A stretch of 64,000 nt of DNA from Proteus vulgaris (GTDB lineage Bacteria; Pseudomonadota; Gammaproteobacteria; Enterobacterales; Enterobacteriaceae). Under the pieces are notes generated by a model. The model was given only the letters and a program-made list of their open reading frames with translations, ran no database searches and was not told where the DNA came from. Positions 31,171-39,202 of this stretch are shown piece by piece (position 1 is the first letter of the stretch; each line of letters opens with the position of its first letter). The DNA lies in contig NZ_JAEHOQ010000010.1 of NCBI RefSeq assembly GCF_016239305.1, positions 1-64,000 on the forward strand. Direction: 5' to 3'. The position numbers and the translations under genes were made by a program.

Positions 31171-31956
31171 ATGGACACAAAAATGATGCCAGCGCTGTTT
31201 ATTGGACATGGTAGCCCAATGAATGTATTAGAAGACAATACATATACTCGCCTCTGGTCAAAATTAGGGGAAACGCTTCCTCAACCTAAAGCAATTTTAG
31301 TGATTTCTGCCCATTGGTATACCAATGGAACTTATGTAACGGCAATGTCGCAACCAAAGACAATTCATGATTTTTATGGGTTTCCAGCAGAATTATATGC
31401 AATAGAATACCCAGCGCGAGGCTCGATAGGTTTAGCTGCGCTGATTGAAGATCTTATTGATCCGATTAAATTAAAACTCGATATGGATCAATGGGGATTA
31501 GATCATGGAAGTTGGGGGATACTCGAAAAAATGTATCCCAATGCGAATATTCCTGTTGTTCAATTAAGTATTGATGCACACCGATCAGCACAATGGCATT
31601 ATGAGTTAGGACAAAAGCTGGTTGAATTACGTAAAGAAGGCGTTTTAATTATTGGTAGCGGTAATATCGTTCATAATTTAAGAATGATGGACTGGCAAAA
31701 TAGCGATGCGACACCTTATCCTTGGGCATTGGCTTTTAATGAGACAGTCGAAGATAGTTTACAAAGCGATAAAGTACCAGAAGCGTTATTTACGATTTTA
31801 TCAACAGAAGAAGGGAGATTGTCACATCCTACTCCCGATCATTTTTTACCTGCTTTGTATCTATTAGGTTTAAAACAAGCGGGTGAAAAGGTAACAGTAC
31901 TGAATAATGATATTGTGAATAAATCACTAAGCATGATGACGTTTCAAATTGGATAA
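31171..31956 (+). CDS. ygiD: 4,5-DOPA dioxygenase extradiol family protein YgiD
   Basis: LigB-type class III extradiol dioxygenase of 261 residues (E. coli YgiD 262). ATG at 31171 has AGAGG five bases upstream. Conserved metal-site segments are PALFIGHGSPMN near the N-terminus, ISAHWYTNG, and LDHGSWGILEKMYPN. E. coli YgiD has been reported to open the ring of L-DOPA in vitro. The natural substrate is unclear. Confidence 0.93.
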   Translation: MDTKMMPALFIGHGSPMNVLEDNTYTRLWSKLGETLPQPKAILVISAHWYTNGTYVTAMSQPKTIHDFYGFPAELYAIEYPARGSIGLAALIEDLIDPIKLKLDMDQWGLDHGSWGILEKMYPNANIPVVQLSIDAHRSAQWHYELGQKLVELRKEGVLIIGSGNIVHNLRMMDWQNSDATPYPWALAFNETVEDSLQSDKVPEALFTILSTEEGRLSHPTPDHFLPALYLLGLKQAGEKVTVLNNDIVNKSLSMMTFQIG

Positions 31957-31988
31957 AACTATCCAATAAAACTAATTGATAGAAGTGA

Positions 31989-32020
31989 AAGGCTAAATCC
32001 ATTTTATGGAATTTGGCCTT
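31989..32020 (+). terminator. terminator after ygiD
   Basis: A hairpin with paired AAGGC.AAAT.CCA and TGG.ATTT.GCCTT segments and small bulges, followed by a T-run. The remaining AT-rich interval to ccdA holds only the ccdAB promoter and repeats. Confidence 0.65.
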
Positions 32021-32234
32021 TTTTATATTAAATATTAATGTATCGATTCATTATATTTCCCTCGTTATTAACCTTTCCAATTTTCTATATAGATATAATA
32101 AATGTTTTTAACCTTTTGTTTATATTGATTTTATTTTTATTTGGTGAAAATTTTGATAAACTTCATAGCTATTAGATGAATGCTTTTTATATTTCTCTAA
32201 ATAAGTTAATTATGTTTTTTGAATATCTCCCAGT

Positions 32235-32263
32235 TTGATGTTGATAATTATCTGCTCTACACT
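32235..32263 (+). promoter_or_regulatory. probable promoter of ccdAB
   Basis: TTGATG (32235-32240) and TACACT (32258-32263) are separated by 17 bases. It is immediately followed by the tandem repeat. Confidence 0.5.
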
Positions 32264-32264
32264 T

Positions 32265-32290
32265 ATGCACATAAATGATGCACATAAATG
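32265..32290. repeat. tandem 13-bp repeat upstream of ccdA, putative operator
   Basis: ATGCACATAAATG occurs twice without spacer, at 32265-32277 and 32278-32290. It overlaps the transcription start region and reaches into the ccdA ribosome binding site. This is where a CcdA-CcdB complex would bind for autoregulation. Confidence 0.65.
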
Positions 32291-32299
32291 GAGCTTATA

Positions 32300-32551
32300 A
32301 TGAAAACATTGACGATGAGTAAAAAAGATAAACGAGGAGTTAATGTGTATCTAACTGTAAAATTGGTGGATGAAGCGCGAGAGCTTGGAATTAATTTATC
32401 AGCAACACTTGATCAAATGTTATCTGATGCCATTCGTGAAAAAAAGCGGGAACAGTGGAAAGCTGAAAATAAAAATGGCATTCAAGCTCTTAATGAATTC
32501 GAACAGGAAATGGGGTTATTTACTGATGATGATGAATATGGGGTTATTTGA
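32300..32551 (+). CDS. ccdA: CcdA-type antitoxin
   Basis: Antitoxin of 83 residues. ATG at 32300 was chosen because GGAG lies six bases upstream; an ATG at 32288 would lack a site. The N-terminal half (KDKRGVNVYLTVKLVDEARE) fits the ribbon-helix-helix DNA-binding domain of CcdA. The C-terminal half, with REKKREQWKAENKNGIQALNEF, is the flexible toxin-binding tail with its conserved Trp. The stop codon overlaps the toxin start (TGATG). In this family CcdA binds CcdB, protects gyrase and represses the operon. Confidence 0.9.
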   Translation: MKTLTMSKKDKRGVNVYLTVKLVDEARELGINLSATLDQMLSDAIREKKREQWKAENKNGIQALNEFEQEMGLFTDDDEYGVI

Positions 32552-32871
32552 TGTCTCAATACACAATATATCGTAATAAATCCCTTAAATCGAAAGACCA
32601 GTACCCTTATTTTATTGATATTCAAAATGAACTACTAAGTGATATTGATTCTCGGGTCATTATGCCGATTACTCAGTTATCACATAAGAACTCTCAAATA
32701 GAGATATTGGCACCCGTTATTGAAATAGATAATCAGAAATATGTTGTTATGACGAAATCTATAACAGCCGTAGCAAAGAGTAAGTTAAGAACAGTTGATA
32801 TTGTGTGTGTTAGGCCTGAGATCCATACAGCAATAGTGTCTGCTATGGATATGATCATTTCTGGAATATAG
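32551..32871 (+). CDS. ccdB: CcdB-type gyrase-poison toxin
   Basis: Toxin of 106 residues (F-plasmid CcdB 101). It shows MSQYTIYRNKSL, YPYFIDIQNELLSDIDSRVIMPI and SKSKLRTVDIVCV-type segments of the CcdB fold. The C-terminus is ISGI. F-plasmid CcdB ends in WGI, where the Trp matters for gyrase poisoning; chromosomal relatives such as Vibrio fischeri CcdB also lack this Trp, as far as I recall. Translation is coupled to ccdA through a one-base overlap. Confidence 0.9.
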   Translation: MSQYTIYRNKSLKSKDQYPYFIDIQNELLSDIDSRVIMPITQLSHKNSQIEILAPVIEIDNQKYVVMTKSITAVAKSKLRTVDIVCVRPEIHTAIVSAMDMIISGI

Positions 32872-32918
32872 TCTTATATTGAAATCATCAAAATAGAAAG
32901 CTATTTTGAATAAAAAAA

Positions 32919-32946
32919 CACCTTACCGCTAACAAGCAATAAGGTG
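32919..32946 (-). terminator. terminator of the ygiB-ygiC transcript
   Basis: CACCTTA/TAAGGTG stem with inner GCT/AGC pairing, followed on the minus strand by seven T. It may also act as the plus-strand end for ccdAB. Confidence 0.8.
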
Positions 32947-32970
32947 CTCAATATAATTTTAAGATTTCTA

Positions 32971-34134
32971 TCAATCTAAAATAATATGCGGATAGAAGCG
33001 GGAGAGATCTTGAGTAATAAGCTCTTTATCTTCTCTGATGCATATACCCGCAGATTGGTCGTTAACCAGCCAGCTACCAATTAAGGTATAGCTATCACCA
33101 AACTTTGGTAACGGATGAAAATCTTGGACAATGAAACCTTCTTCACCGTAAGGGCCATCTGCGACAGCGATATCCTTACCGTTTTCAACAATACGAATAT
33201 TTGCACCTTCGCGTGAAAACAGTGGCTTGATAACGTAACGTGATAATGAATCAGGTGCTTTGCCATCATAGAAATAAGCGGGTAGCAGATTAGGATGATT
33301 AGGGAACATTTCCCAAAGCATTGGTAATAAGGCTTTATTCGAGATAATGCTCTTCCAAGAAGGCTCTAACCAGCGAATACCAGCATCAGCCAGTTTAGTT
33401 GAGAAGTCTTCGCGGAACATAAATTCCCAAGGGTAAAGCTTAAACATATTGCTGATAATCTGATCTTGCAGATCAGTTAATTCACCACGCTCACCTAAAC
33501 CCAGATCTTCAATAAAGACAAAGTCTGTCGTTACTTGAGCTTCTTCAGCACAATCTTGTAAATATTGAACTGTACCACGATCTTCTTCAGTATCTTGGCA
33601 ACAAGACATATGCAGATAGCGCATTCCGTATTGATCACGAAGCTCAGCAAAGCGATCAATTAGCTTTTCTTGAATGCTATTAAATTGATCGGCATTTTGC
33701 GGTAAACGACCTGCATTGATTTGATCTTCAAGCCAGATCCATTGGAAAAAAGCAGATTCATATAGTGAGGTTGGAGTATCTGCATTATTTTCTAACAGTT
33801 TGGCTGGACTCTTACCGTCATAGGCTAAATCAAGACGTGAATAGAGTGAAGGTTGAGATGATTTCCAAGAGTCACGCACAAAATCCCAGCAGTGACGTGG
33901 GATTTGAAAACGTGTTAGCAATTCTTCACTGTTTGCCACTTTGTCAGCGACTTGTAAGCACATCTGATGAAGCTCTTCTGTGGTTTCTTCTAGAGTTTCA
34001 ACTTCATCCATTGAGAATTGATAATAAGCATCTTCAGACCAATAAGGCTCGCCATACATGGTATGAAAGTTGAAGCCAAATTCAGTCGCTTTTTCACGCC
34101 AATCCGGGCGTTCAATAATATTTTCGCGTTTCAT
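32971..34134 (-). CDS. ygiC: glutathionylspermidine synthase-like ATP-grasp protein YgiC
   Basis: Protein of 387 residues (E. coli 386) related to the synthetase half of glutathionylspermidine synthetase, without the amidase domain. Conserved parts are [45 protein letters not shown] and the late ATP-grasp region [15 protein letters not shown]. The true substrate is not known. It follows ygiB after eight bases, so the two form one unit, as in E. coli behind tolC. Confidence 0.93.
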   Translation of the reverse strand: MKRENIIERPDWREKATEFGFNFHTMYGEPYWSEDAYYQFSMDEVETLEETTEELHQMCLQVADKVANSEELLTRFQIPRHCWDFVRDSWKSSQPSLYSRLDLAYDGKSPAKLLENNADTPTSLYESAFFQWIWLEDQINAGRLPQNADQFNSIQEKLIDRFAELRDQYGMRYLHMSCCQDTEEDRGTVQYLQDCAEEAQVTTDFVFIEDLGLGERGELTDLQDQIISNMFKLYPWEFMFREDFSTKLADAGIRWLEPSWKSIISNKALLPMLWEMFPNHPNLLPAYFYDGKAPDSLSRYVIKPLFSREGANIRIVENGKDIAVADGPYGEEGFIVQDFHPLPKFGDSYTLIGSWLVNDQSAGICIREDKELITQDLSRFYPHIILD

Positions 34135-34142
34135 GGTGTTAA

Positions 34143-34865
34143 TTAACCACCTGAACGGTAAGAAGATGAACCCGTTGAGCTACGGTTATTATTGGTTGCA
34201 CTGGTACGTTGAGCCGCTGCTTGTCTTGACACCGTATTACCAAACCCACCACGAGTTACCGTTGAGGTTGTTGATGGTTTTGGAGTCATTGCTGTTTTTG
34301 GTACGTTCATTTGACGACCACCGACCGCAGGACCATAGTTACGGCCTGTCGCATCCACAAATTTACCATTTGCTGGACTTGTTGGATTACGAGAGCTAAA
34401 CAGTGGTTGTGCTGGTGCGCCACCACCCATAAGGCGACCCATCATATAGCCAGCCATTAATGGCATAAAGAAGCTACCACCTGAGTTAGCTTGTGCCATT
34501 TGTGAGCTGTCTGGGTTTAGGTTATTAACATTTTCAGTACTAACAGGCTGTCCATCGATGGAAGCAGTTTGTGTACATTGAGCATCACCAAACTCAGCCA
34601 CACAGTCTTCTAATGTGGCATATTTTGGCGCTGTACGCTGTGCCTCTTGTAATGCAGTACGATAAGAGTCTTCACACTGTGCTGCTTGTGACGGATTCGC
34701 TTGAGCACATTCTTGTGCGTTCATATACAGTGAAACTGTCTCGTCGCTCTCTTCACATCCTGAAAGCGCAAATACAGCAGTGATGGCGATTGCAACAGGC
34801 GCCAGACGATAAGGACGGAATGCTTTACGAAAAGCATCACGATTAATCGATTTGGTACGTTTCAT
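34143..34865 (-). CDS. ygiB: DUF1190 family lipoprotein-like protein YgiB
   Basis: Protein of 240 residues starting [16 protein letters not shown] at 34865, aligned with E. coli YgiB. A basic N-terminus and hydrophobic segment lead to ALSGC, which resembles a lipobox. The middle holds [22 protein letters not shown], and the C-terminus is rich in Ser, Thr, Gly and Arg. The function is unknown. It is linked to ygiC. Confidence 0.9.
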   Translation of the reverse strand: MKRTKSINRDAFRKAFRPYRLAPVAIAITAVFALSGCEESDETVSLYMNAQECAQANPSQAAQCEDSYRTALQEAQRTAPKYATLEDCVAEFGDAQCTQTASIDGQPVSTENVNNLNPDSSQMAQANSGGSFFMPLMAGYMMGRLMGGGAPAQPLFSSRNPTSPANGKFVDATGRNYGPAVGGRQMNVPKTAMTPKPSTTSTVTRGGFGNTVSRQAAAQRTSATNNNRSSTGSSSYRSGG

Positions 34866-35136
34866 TGGCATATTGGTAAGATCCATAAAAGGTAAAACGT
34901 TCAAAATAAAAGCTAGGATAGGTTAAATAGTCTAGAAAATAAATAAGAAATGCCTAATCATCAAGGATAAGCAGAAATTTGTGATCTTTATAAGGTTAAG
35001 AGTAATGAAATTAGGTAAATCCTCTCTTTTTAACCTAATTGTGATTAAGGCATTTGTTAATACAAGAATATAGATATTGTTGAGATCTTAATTTAATCCA
35101 TAACACAATATTTTATTTGACGAGAAAGCATAAAAA
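34866..35136. other. intergenic region between tolC terminator and ygiB
   Basis: No gene. It should carry the ygiBC promoter on the minus strand. An inverted repeat ATTAGGT/ACCTAAT spans about 35008-35038. A separate promoter is likely because a strong terminator follows tolC. Confidence 0.4.
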
Positions 35137-35168
35137 AACCGCTTATCAGTATATCGCTGAAAGCGGTT
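35137..35168 (-). terminator. terminator of tolC
   Basis: AACCGCTT/AAGCGGTT stem with inner TCAG/CTGA pairing, followed on the minus strand by a long T-run. Confidence 0.88.
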
Positions 35169-35190
35169 TCTTATAAATGACTAATTATGC

Positions 35191-36585
35191 TTAAGGCGCG
35201 ACGTTAAGTGCAGGGCTTGTTAACGGGCGAATAATATTATCTGGCGAAGTTGAAACTTCTTCTCCCAGTGCATTATTAAGCTGAATTAAATCATTCTCAT
35301 TTAATGTACCACGTGCATATTCAATATTTAACTGGTTGATTAAATAGTCATAGCGTGCGTTTGATAATTTCTGTTTGGCATCGTAAAGCGTTGTTGTGGC
35401 ATTTAACACATCAACGATAGTACGAGTACCCACTTGGTAGCCAGCTTCAGTTGCATCTAATGAACTTTGCGCAGAAACAACGACTTGTTGATACGCTTTG
35501 ATGCTACTGATTGATGCAGAAATATTGTTATAAGAAGAACGCGCGATTTGGACAATAGAGCGATAAACCGACTCTAATTGTTCGCTTGCACTAGTAAAGC
35601 CATATTGTGCTTGTTCAACTTGTGAGTTTGTTCTGCCACCTGTATATAATGGAATTTTAACTGACAAACCAATGCTATTTTGGCCACTATAACTATTACG
35701 ACTACTAACATCAGCTGATGGTAATGCACTACCATGATTATGGTTATTTGATACGCCAGTTGATGCATTTAAATCTACAGTTGGTAAGTGACCAGATTGT
35801 GCTAAACGAATATTTTCGCGAGCTAAATCTTGGCCTAAACGTGCACTCAATAAACTTAAGTTACGTTCTTCGGCATCTTTTAGTAGTTTCTCAATAGAAT
35901 CTGGTGAGGTTGTTGAGAAACGACTGATGTTTAATGACGCCAAATTAATGTAATAGATACCACTGACTTGGCGCAGTTTTTCTAATGCGTTATCTAATTG
36001 GTTACGGCCAGCCACTTCTTGTGCCAGTACGCTATCATAATTTGCACGCGCATTTTGTACGTCAGTAATTGCCACTAAACCTACGTTAAAACGTTGAGTT
36101 GTTTGATCTAACTGGCGGTAAACTTGTTCTTTTTGCGCTTCAATAAATGATAATGAATCAATAGCGCGTAAAACATCAAAGTAAGCGGTGGCAGTATCTA
36201 AAATCAGTTTTTGCTGACTTGTTTGATAAGTAACATCGCTCATACCTGCTGTTTTTTCTTGTAGGTTTAACTGACGCCATAATGACATGTTAAACACACT
36301 TTGAGTCAGTGTTAAACTTGCACCGATAGAATTAGATTCGGTGTCTCTCGCATCGCGATAGCCACTTTTATAATCAGCAGATGCGCCTAATCCTAATTGG
36401 GGTAATAATGAGCCACGAGCTTCATTTATTTTTTCAAAAGCCTGATTTCTTTCAGCTAATGACTTGCGTAACTCAGGGTTACTGTCTTTTGCTTTTTGAT
36501 AAACTTGAAGCAGATCCTCAGCCTGACTTGCAGTGCTGAATCCTGCCAAACTCATCGTGATCAAAAGAGAGAGCAGTTTTTTCAT
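35191..36585 (-). CDS. tolC: outer-membrane efflux channel TolC
   Basis: Trimeric outer-membrane exit duct for multidrug pumps and type I secretion; 464 residues from MKKLLSLLITMSLAGFS (36585), which has AAGGAA upstream. The signal peptide ends ASQA. Two repeated halves are visible, each with long coiled-coil helices, for example LDTATAYFDVLRAIDSLSF and FNVGLVAITDVQNARANYD in the first, and YQVGTRTIVDVLNATTTLYD in the second. It is somewhat shorter than E. coli TolC (493) because the C-terminal tail is short. It is divergent from nudF, as in E. coli. Confidence 0.97.
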   Translation of the reverse strand: MKKLLSLLITMSLAGFSTASQAEDLLQVYQKAKDSNPELRKSLAERNQAFEKINEARGSLLPQLGLGASADYKSGYRDARDTESNSIGASLTLTQSVFNMSLWRQLNLQEKTAGMSDVTYQTSQQKLILDTATAYFDVLRAIDSLSFIEAQKEQVYRQLDQTTQRFNVGLVAITDVQNARANYDSVLAQEVAGRNQLDNALEKLRQVSGIYYINLASLNISRFSTTSPDSIEKLLKDAEERNLSLLSARLGQDLARENIRLAQSGHLPTVDLNASTGVSNNHNHGSALPSADVSSRNSYSGQNSIGLSVKIPLYTGGRTNSQVEQAQYGFTSASEQLESVYRSIVQIARSSYNNISASISSIKAYQQVVVSAQSSLDATEAGYQVGTRTIVDVLNATTTLYDAKQKLSNARYDYLINQLNIEYARGTLNENDLIQLNNALGEEVSTSPDNIIRPLTSPALNVAP

Positions 36586-36798
36586 TTTAATTCCTTGTTG
36601 CAACAGTTTCGCTGAGTTGCCTCTGTTAATCTTGATTGGGGATAATTCTAGCAGATTGTTTCCCTAAGTAGGGGTAGCCATTTGTGCCATATCCTTTTAT
36701 TTTAGATTAACTTTACATGAATTGTTGGCAAATTTCTTTAAATCTGTATTAAACGTAAGCAATAAAAAGACTCTTAAATGTAACTTAAGGAACATTGT

Positions 36799-37434
36799 AT
36801 GAAGAAAAGGGAAAATATACCATTTTTATACGGCCGTGAAGACGTGAAATTGCTCAATCAAAGAGATTTATATAAAGGTTTTTTCCGTATGACTGAGTAC
36901 CGCTTTAAACATCGCCTTTTTGAAGGCGGATGGAGTGAAGAAGTCAAACGTGAAGTCTTTGAGCGTGGTAATGCCGGTGTTTTGCTAGCTTATGATCCTA
37001 AACGTGATGAAGTGGTATTAATTGAGCAAATTCGTATTCCTGCGTATGAAACCAGTGAGACACCTTGGTTGCTAGAAGTGATTGCCGGTATGGTTGAACA
37101 AGGGGAAAGCCCAGAAGACGTTGTTAGACGGGAAGCCCAAGAAGAAGCGGGCGTTATTGTTGGGCGATGTGAGCCAATTATTAGTTATCTTTCTAGTCCT
37201 GGTGGCACCAGTGAAAGAATGCATGTCTATGTTGGCGAAGTTGATGCAACAACGGCAAAAGGTATTCATGGGTTAGCGTGTGAGAACGAAGATATTCGTG
37301 TTCATGTAGTGAGCCGAGAACAAGCCTATCGTTGGGTTGAAGAAGGCGTTATTGATAATGCAGCATCTGTTATTGCGCTGCAATGGTTACAACTTCATCA
37401 TATTGCACTAAGAGAGCGTTGGTCAGCAATTTAA
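36799..37434 (+). CDS. nudF: ADP-ribose pyrophosphatase
   Basis: Nudix hydrolase of 211 residues (E. coli NudF 209) that splits ADP-ribose into AMP and ribose 5-phosphate. The Nudix box is complete: GMVEQGESPEDVVRREAQEE followed by AGV. The loop SSPGGTSERMHVY after it is typical of the ADP-ribose group. AAGGAAC precedes the ATG. Confidence 0.96.
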   Translation: MKKRENIPFLYGREDVKLLNQRDLYKGFFRMTEYRFKHRLFEGGWSEEVKREVFERGNAGVLLAYDPKRDEVVLIEQIRIPAYETSETPWLLEVIAGMVEQGESPEDVVRREAQEEAGVIVGRCEPIISYLSSPGGTSERMHVYVGEVDATTAKGIHGLACENEDIRVHVVSREQAYRWVEEGVIDNAASVIALQWLQLHHIALRERWSAI

Positions 37435-37660
37435 TGCATTAATAAACGGTTAAAGGGTGTTTTTAACGATATTATCAAGTAGAGTAACTATCTCTAAGTA
37501 TACGATATCAAATGAATTAAATTGTAAAATGAAGTAAAAAAAACGTGATTGAAAGCGAGAATATTTCTCACTAATCTTTTGAAATGTGTATTGGTTGGCA
37601 GATCTTTACTACGAAAATACGTTAATATAACGGCTAATGAGAGTGAAACAAGGAAACCTT

Positions 37661-38500
37661 TTGGAAAGCCAGCTTGAATTATCGGTGAAACACAAAAACA
37701 CCGTAAGAATATTACAAATCACAGACACCCACCTCTTCGCTAATGTGGAAGATACTCTGCTGGGTATTAATACCTATCGTAGCTACCATGCGGTATTAAA
37801 TGCGATTAGAGAGCAGGGTCTTGAGGTGGACTTGATTGTTGCGACAGGTGATTTAGTTCAAGATCAAACCTTTGAAGCTTATCAGCATTTTGCTGATGGC
37901 ATTGCGACGCTAACACCACCTTGTGTTTGGTTGCCGGGTAATCATGACTATCAACCTGCGATGATTGATGCTTTAAATCAGGCAGGTATTTTGTCGGCAA
38001 AACAAGTGTTGATTGGTGATAGTTGGCAAATGCTATTATTAGATAGCCAAATTCAAGGTGTTCCTCATGGTGAGTTATCAGATTGTCAGCTAGATTGGCT
38101 AACACGTTGCCTTGAAAGTCAAAAACACAGAGATACGATTGTTTTGTTGCATCATCATCCTATGCCTTCTGGGTGTACATGGTTAGATCAACACAGTTTA
38201 AGAAACTCTCAAGAATTGGCTGAACGCTTAAAAGGCCATACTCAGGTAAAAATGATGCTTTGTGGTCATATTCATCAAGAAATGGATGAAATGTGGAATG
38301 GCATTCGGATGTTGGCAACACCTTCGACTTGTATCCAGTTTCGCCCTCATTGTACGAATTTTACATTAGATACGGTTTCTCCTGGTTGGCGCTATTTAGA
38401 AATGTCGCTTTCATCGGATGAAAAAGGTAAAGTTGAAACACAGGTATATCGTTTATCAGGCACTGAATTCTGCCCTGATCTTGACGCAGAAGGCTATTAA
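37661..38500 (+). CDS. cpdA: 3',5'-cyclic AMP phosphodiesterase
   Basis: Lowers cAMP and so tempers CRP control; 279 residues from the TTG at 37661 (E. coli 275). That start has AAGGAA five bases upstream and gives MESQLELS, aligned with E. coli MESLLTLP. An in-frame ATG at 37637 would add eight residues and has no clear site. Metallophosphatase motifs are ITDTHLF, ATGDLVQDQ, LPGNHDYQP, LLHHHP and CGHIHQE. It lies four bases before yqiA. Confidence 0.95.
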   Translation: MESQLELSVKHKNTVRILQITDTHLFANVEDTLLGINTYRSYHAVLNAIREQGLEVDLIVATGDLVQDQTFEAYQHFADGIATLTPPCVWLPGNHDYQPAMIDALNQAGILSAKQVLIGDSWQMLLLDSQIQGVPHGELSDCQLDWLTRCLESQKHRDTIVLLHHHPMPSGCTWLDQHSLRNSQELAERLKGHTQVKMMLCGHIHQEMDEMWNGIRMLATPSTCIQFRPHCTNFTLDTVSPGWRYLEMSLSSDEKGKVETQVYRLSGTEFCPDLDAEGY

Positions 38501-38503
38501 GTT

Positions 38504-39079
38504 ATGCCTCGTATTCTCTATTTACATGGCTTTAATAGCTCACCAAAATCTGCTAAAGCCCAAGCTTTTAGACAATGGTTAGAAGCAACGTATCCTGAAA
38601 TTGAACTATTAATTCCTCAATTGCCACCTTATCCTAAAGAAGCCGCTCAACTAATTGAAATGTTAGTCAATGAGAGCGCAGATGATAAGCTTGGATTAAT
38701 TGGCTCATCATTAGGTGGCTATTTATCTATTTGGTTATCTCAGCGTTTTCATCTACCAGCTGTTATTGTTAATCCCGCTATTCGCCCTTTTGATCTCTTA
38801 CAAAATTTCTTGGGTGAAAACGAAAATCCATATACACATCAAAGATATAGATTAGAACCTCATCATATGGATGAGTTACTTGCTTTGCGTATTCCCGTAA
38901 TTACATCACCCGAACTTATTTGGTTGCTTCAACAAACTGGAGATGAAATACTTGATTATCGTCAAGCTGTCTCATATCTTGGCGCGTGTAGGCAAACCGT
39001 AGAATCGGATGGAAATCACGCATTTGTGGGTTTTGAACGTTTTTTTCCAAAAATTATTCAATTTTTAAAGATAATTTAG
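38504..39079 (+). CDS. yqiA: esterase YqiA
   Basis: Alpha/beta hydrolase of 191 residues (E. coli 193). The start RILYLHGFNSSPKSAKAQ is typical, the nucleophile serine lies in IGSSLGGYLS, and the catalytic His in DGNHAFVGFERF. E. coli YqiA hydrolyses short acyl esters; the natural substrate is unknown. It is co-oriented with cpdA and parE. Confidence 0.94.
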   Translation: MPRILYLHGFNSSPKSAKAQAFRQWLEATYPEIELLIPQLPPYPKEAAQLIEMLVNESADDKLGLIGSSLGGYLSIWLSQRFHLPAVIVNPAIRPFDLLQNFLGENENPYTHQRYRLEPHHMDELLALRIPVITSPELIWLLQQTGDEILDYRQAVSYLGACRQTVESDGNHAFVGFERFFPKIIQFLKII

Positions 39080-39110
39080 CCTTTCGGTTAATTAACCTGT
39101 AAAACGTAGG

Positions 39111-39139
39111 TTGATGTATCTACCCGAAAATTAATATCA
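39111..39139 (+). promoter_or_regulatory. possible promoter of parE
   Basis: TTGATG and TATCAT with a 17-base spacer, in the 123-base gap before parE. Each box has two mismatches. Confidence 0.35.
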
Positions 39140-39202
39140 TATTGCCGCAAACACCTGTTATTATAAACAGTATTTTCTAACAGCGAACCGCAGATTAAAA
39201 CA

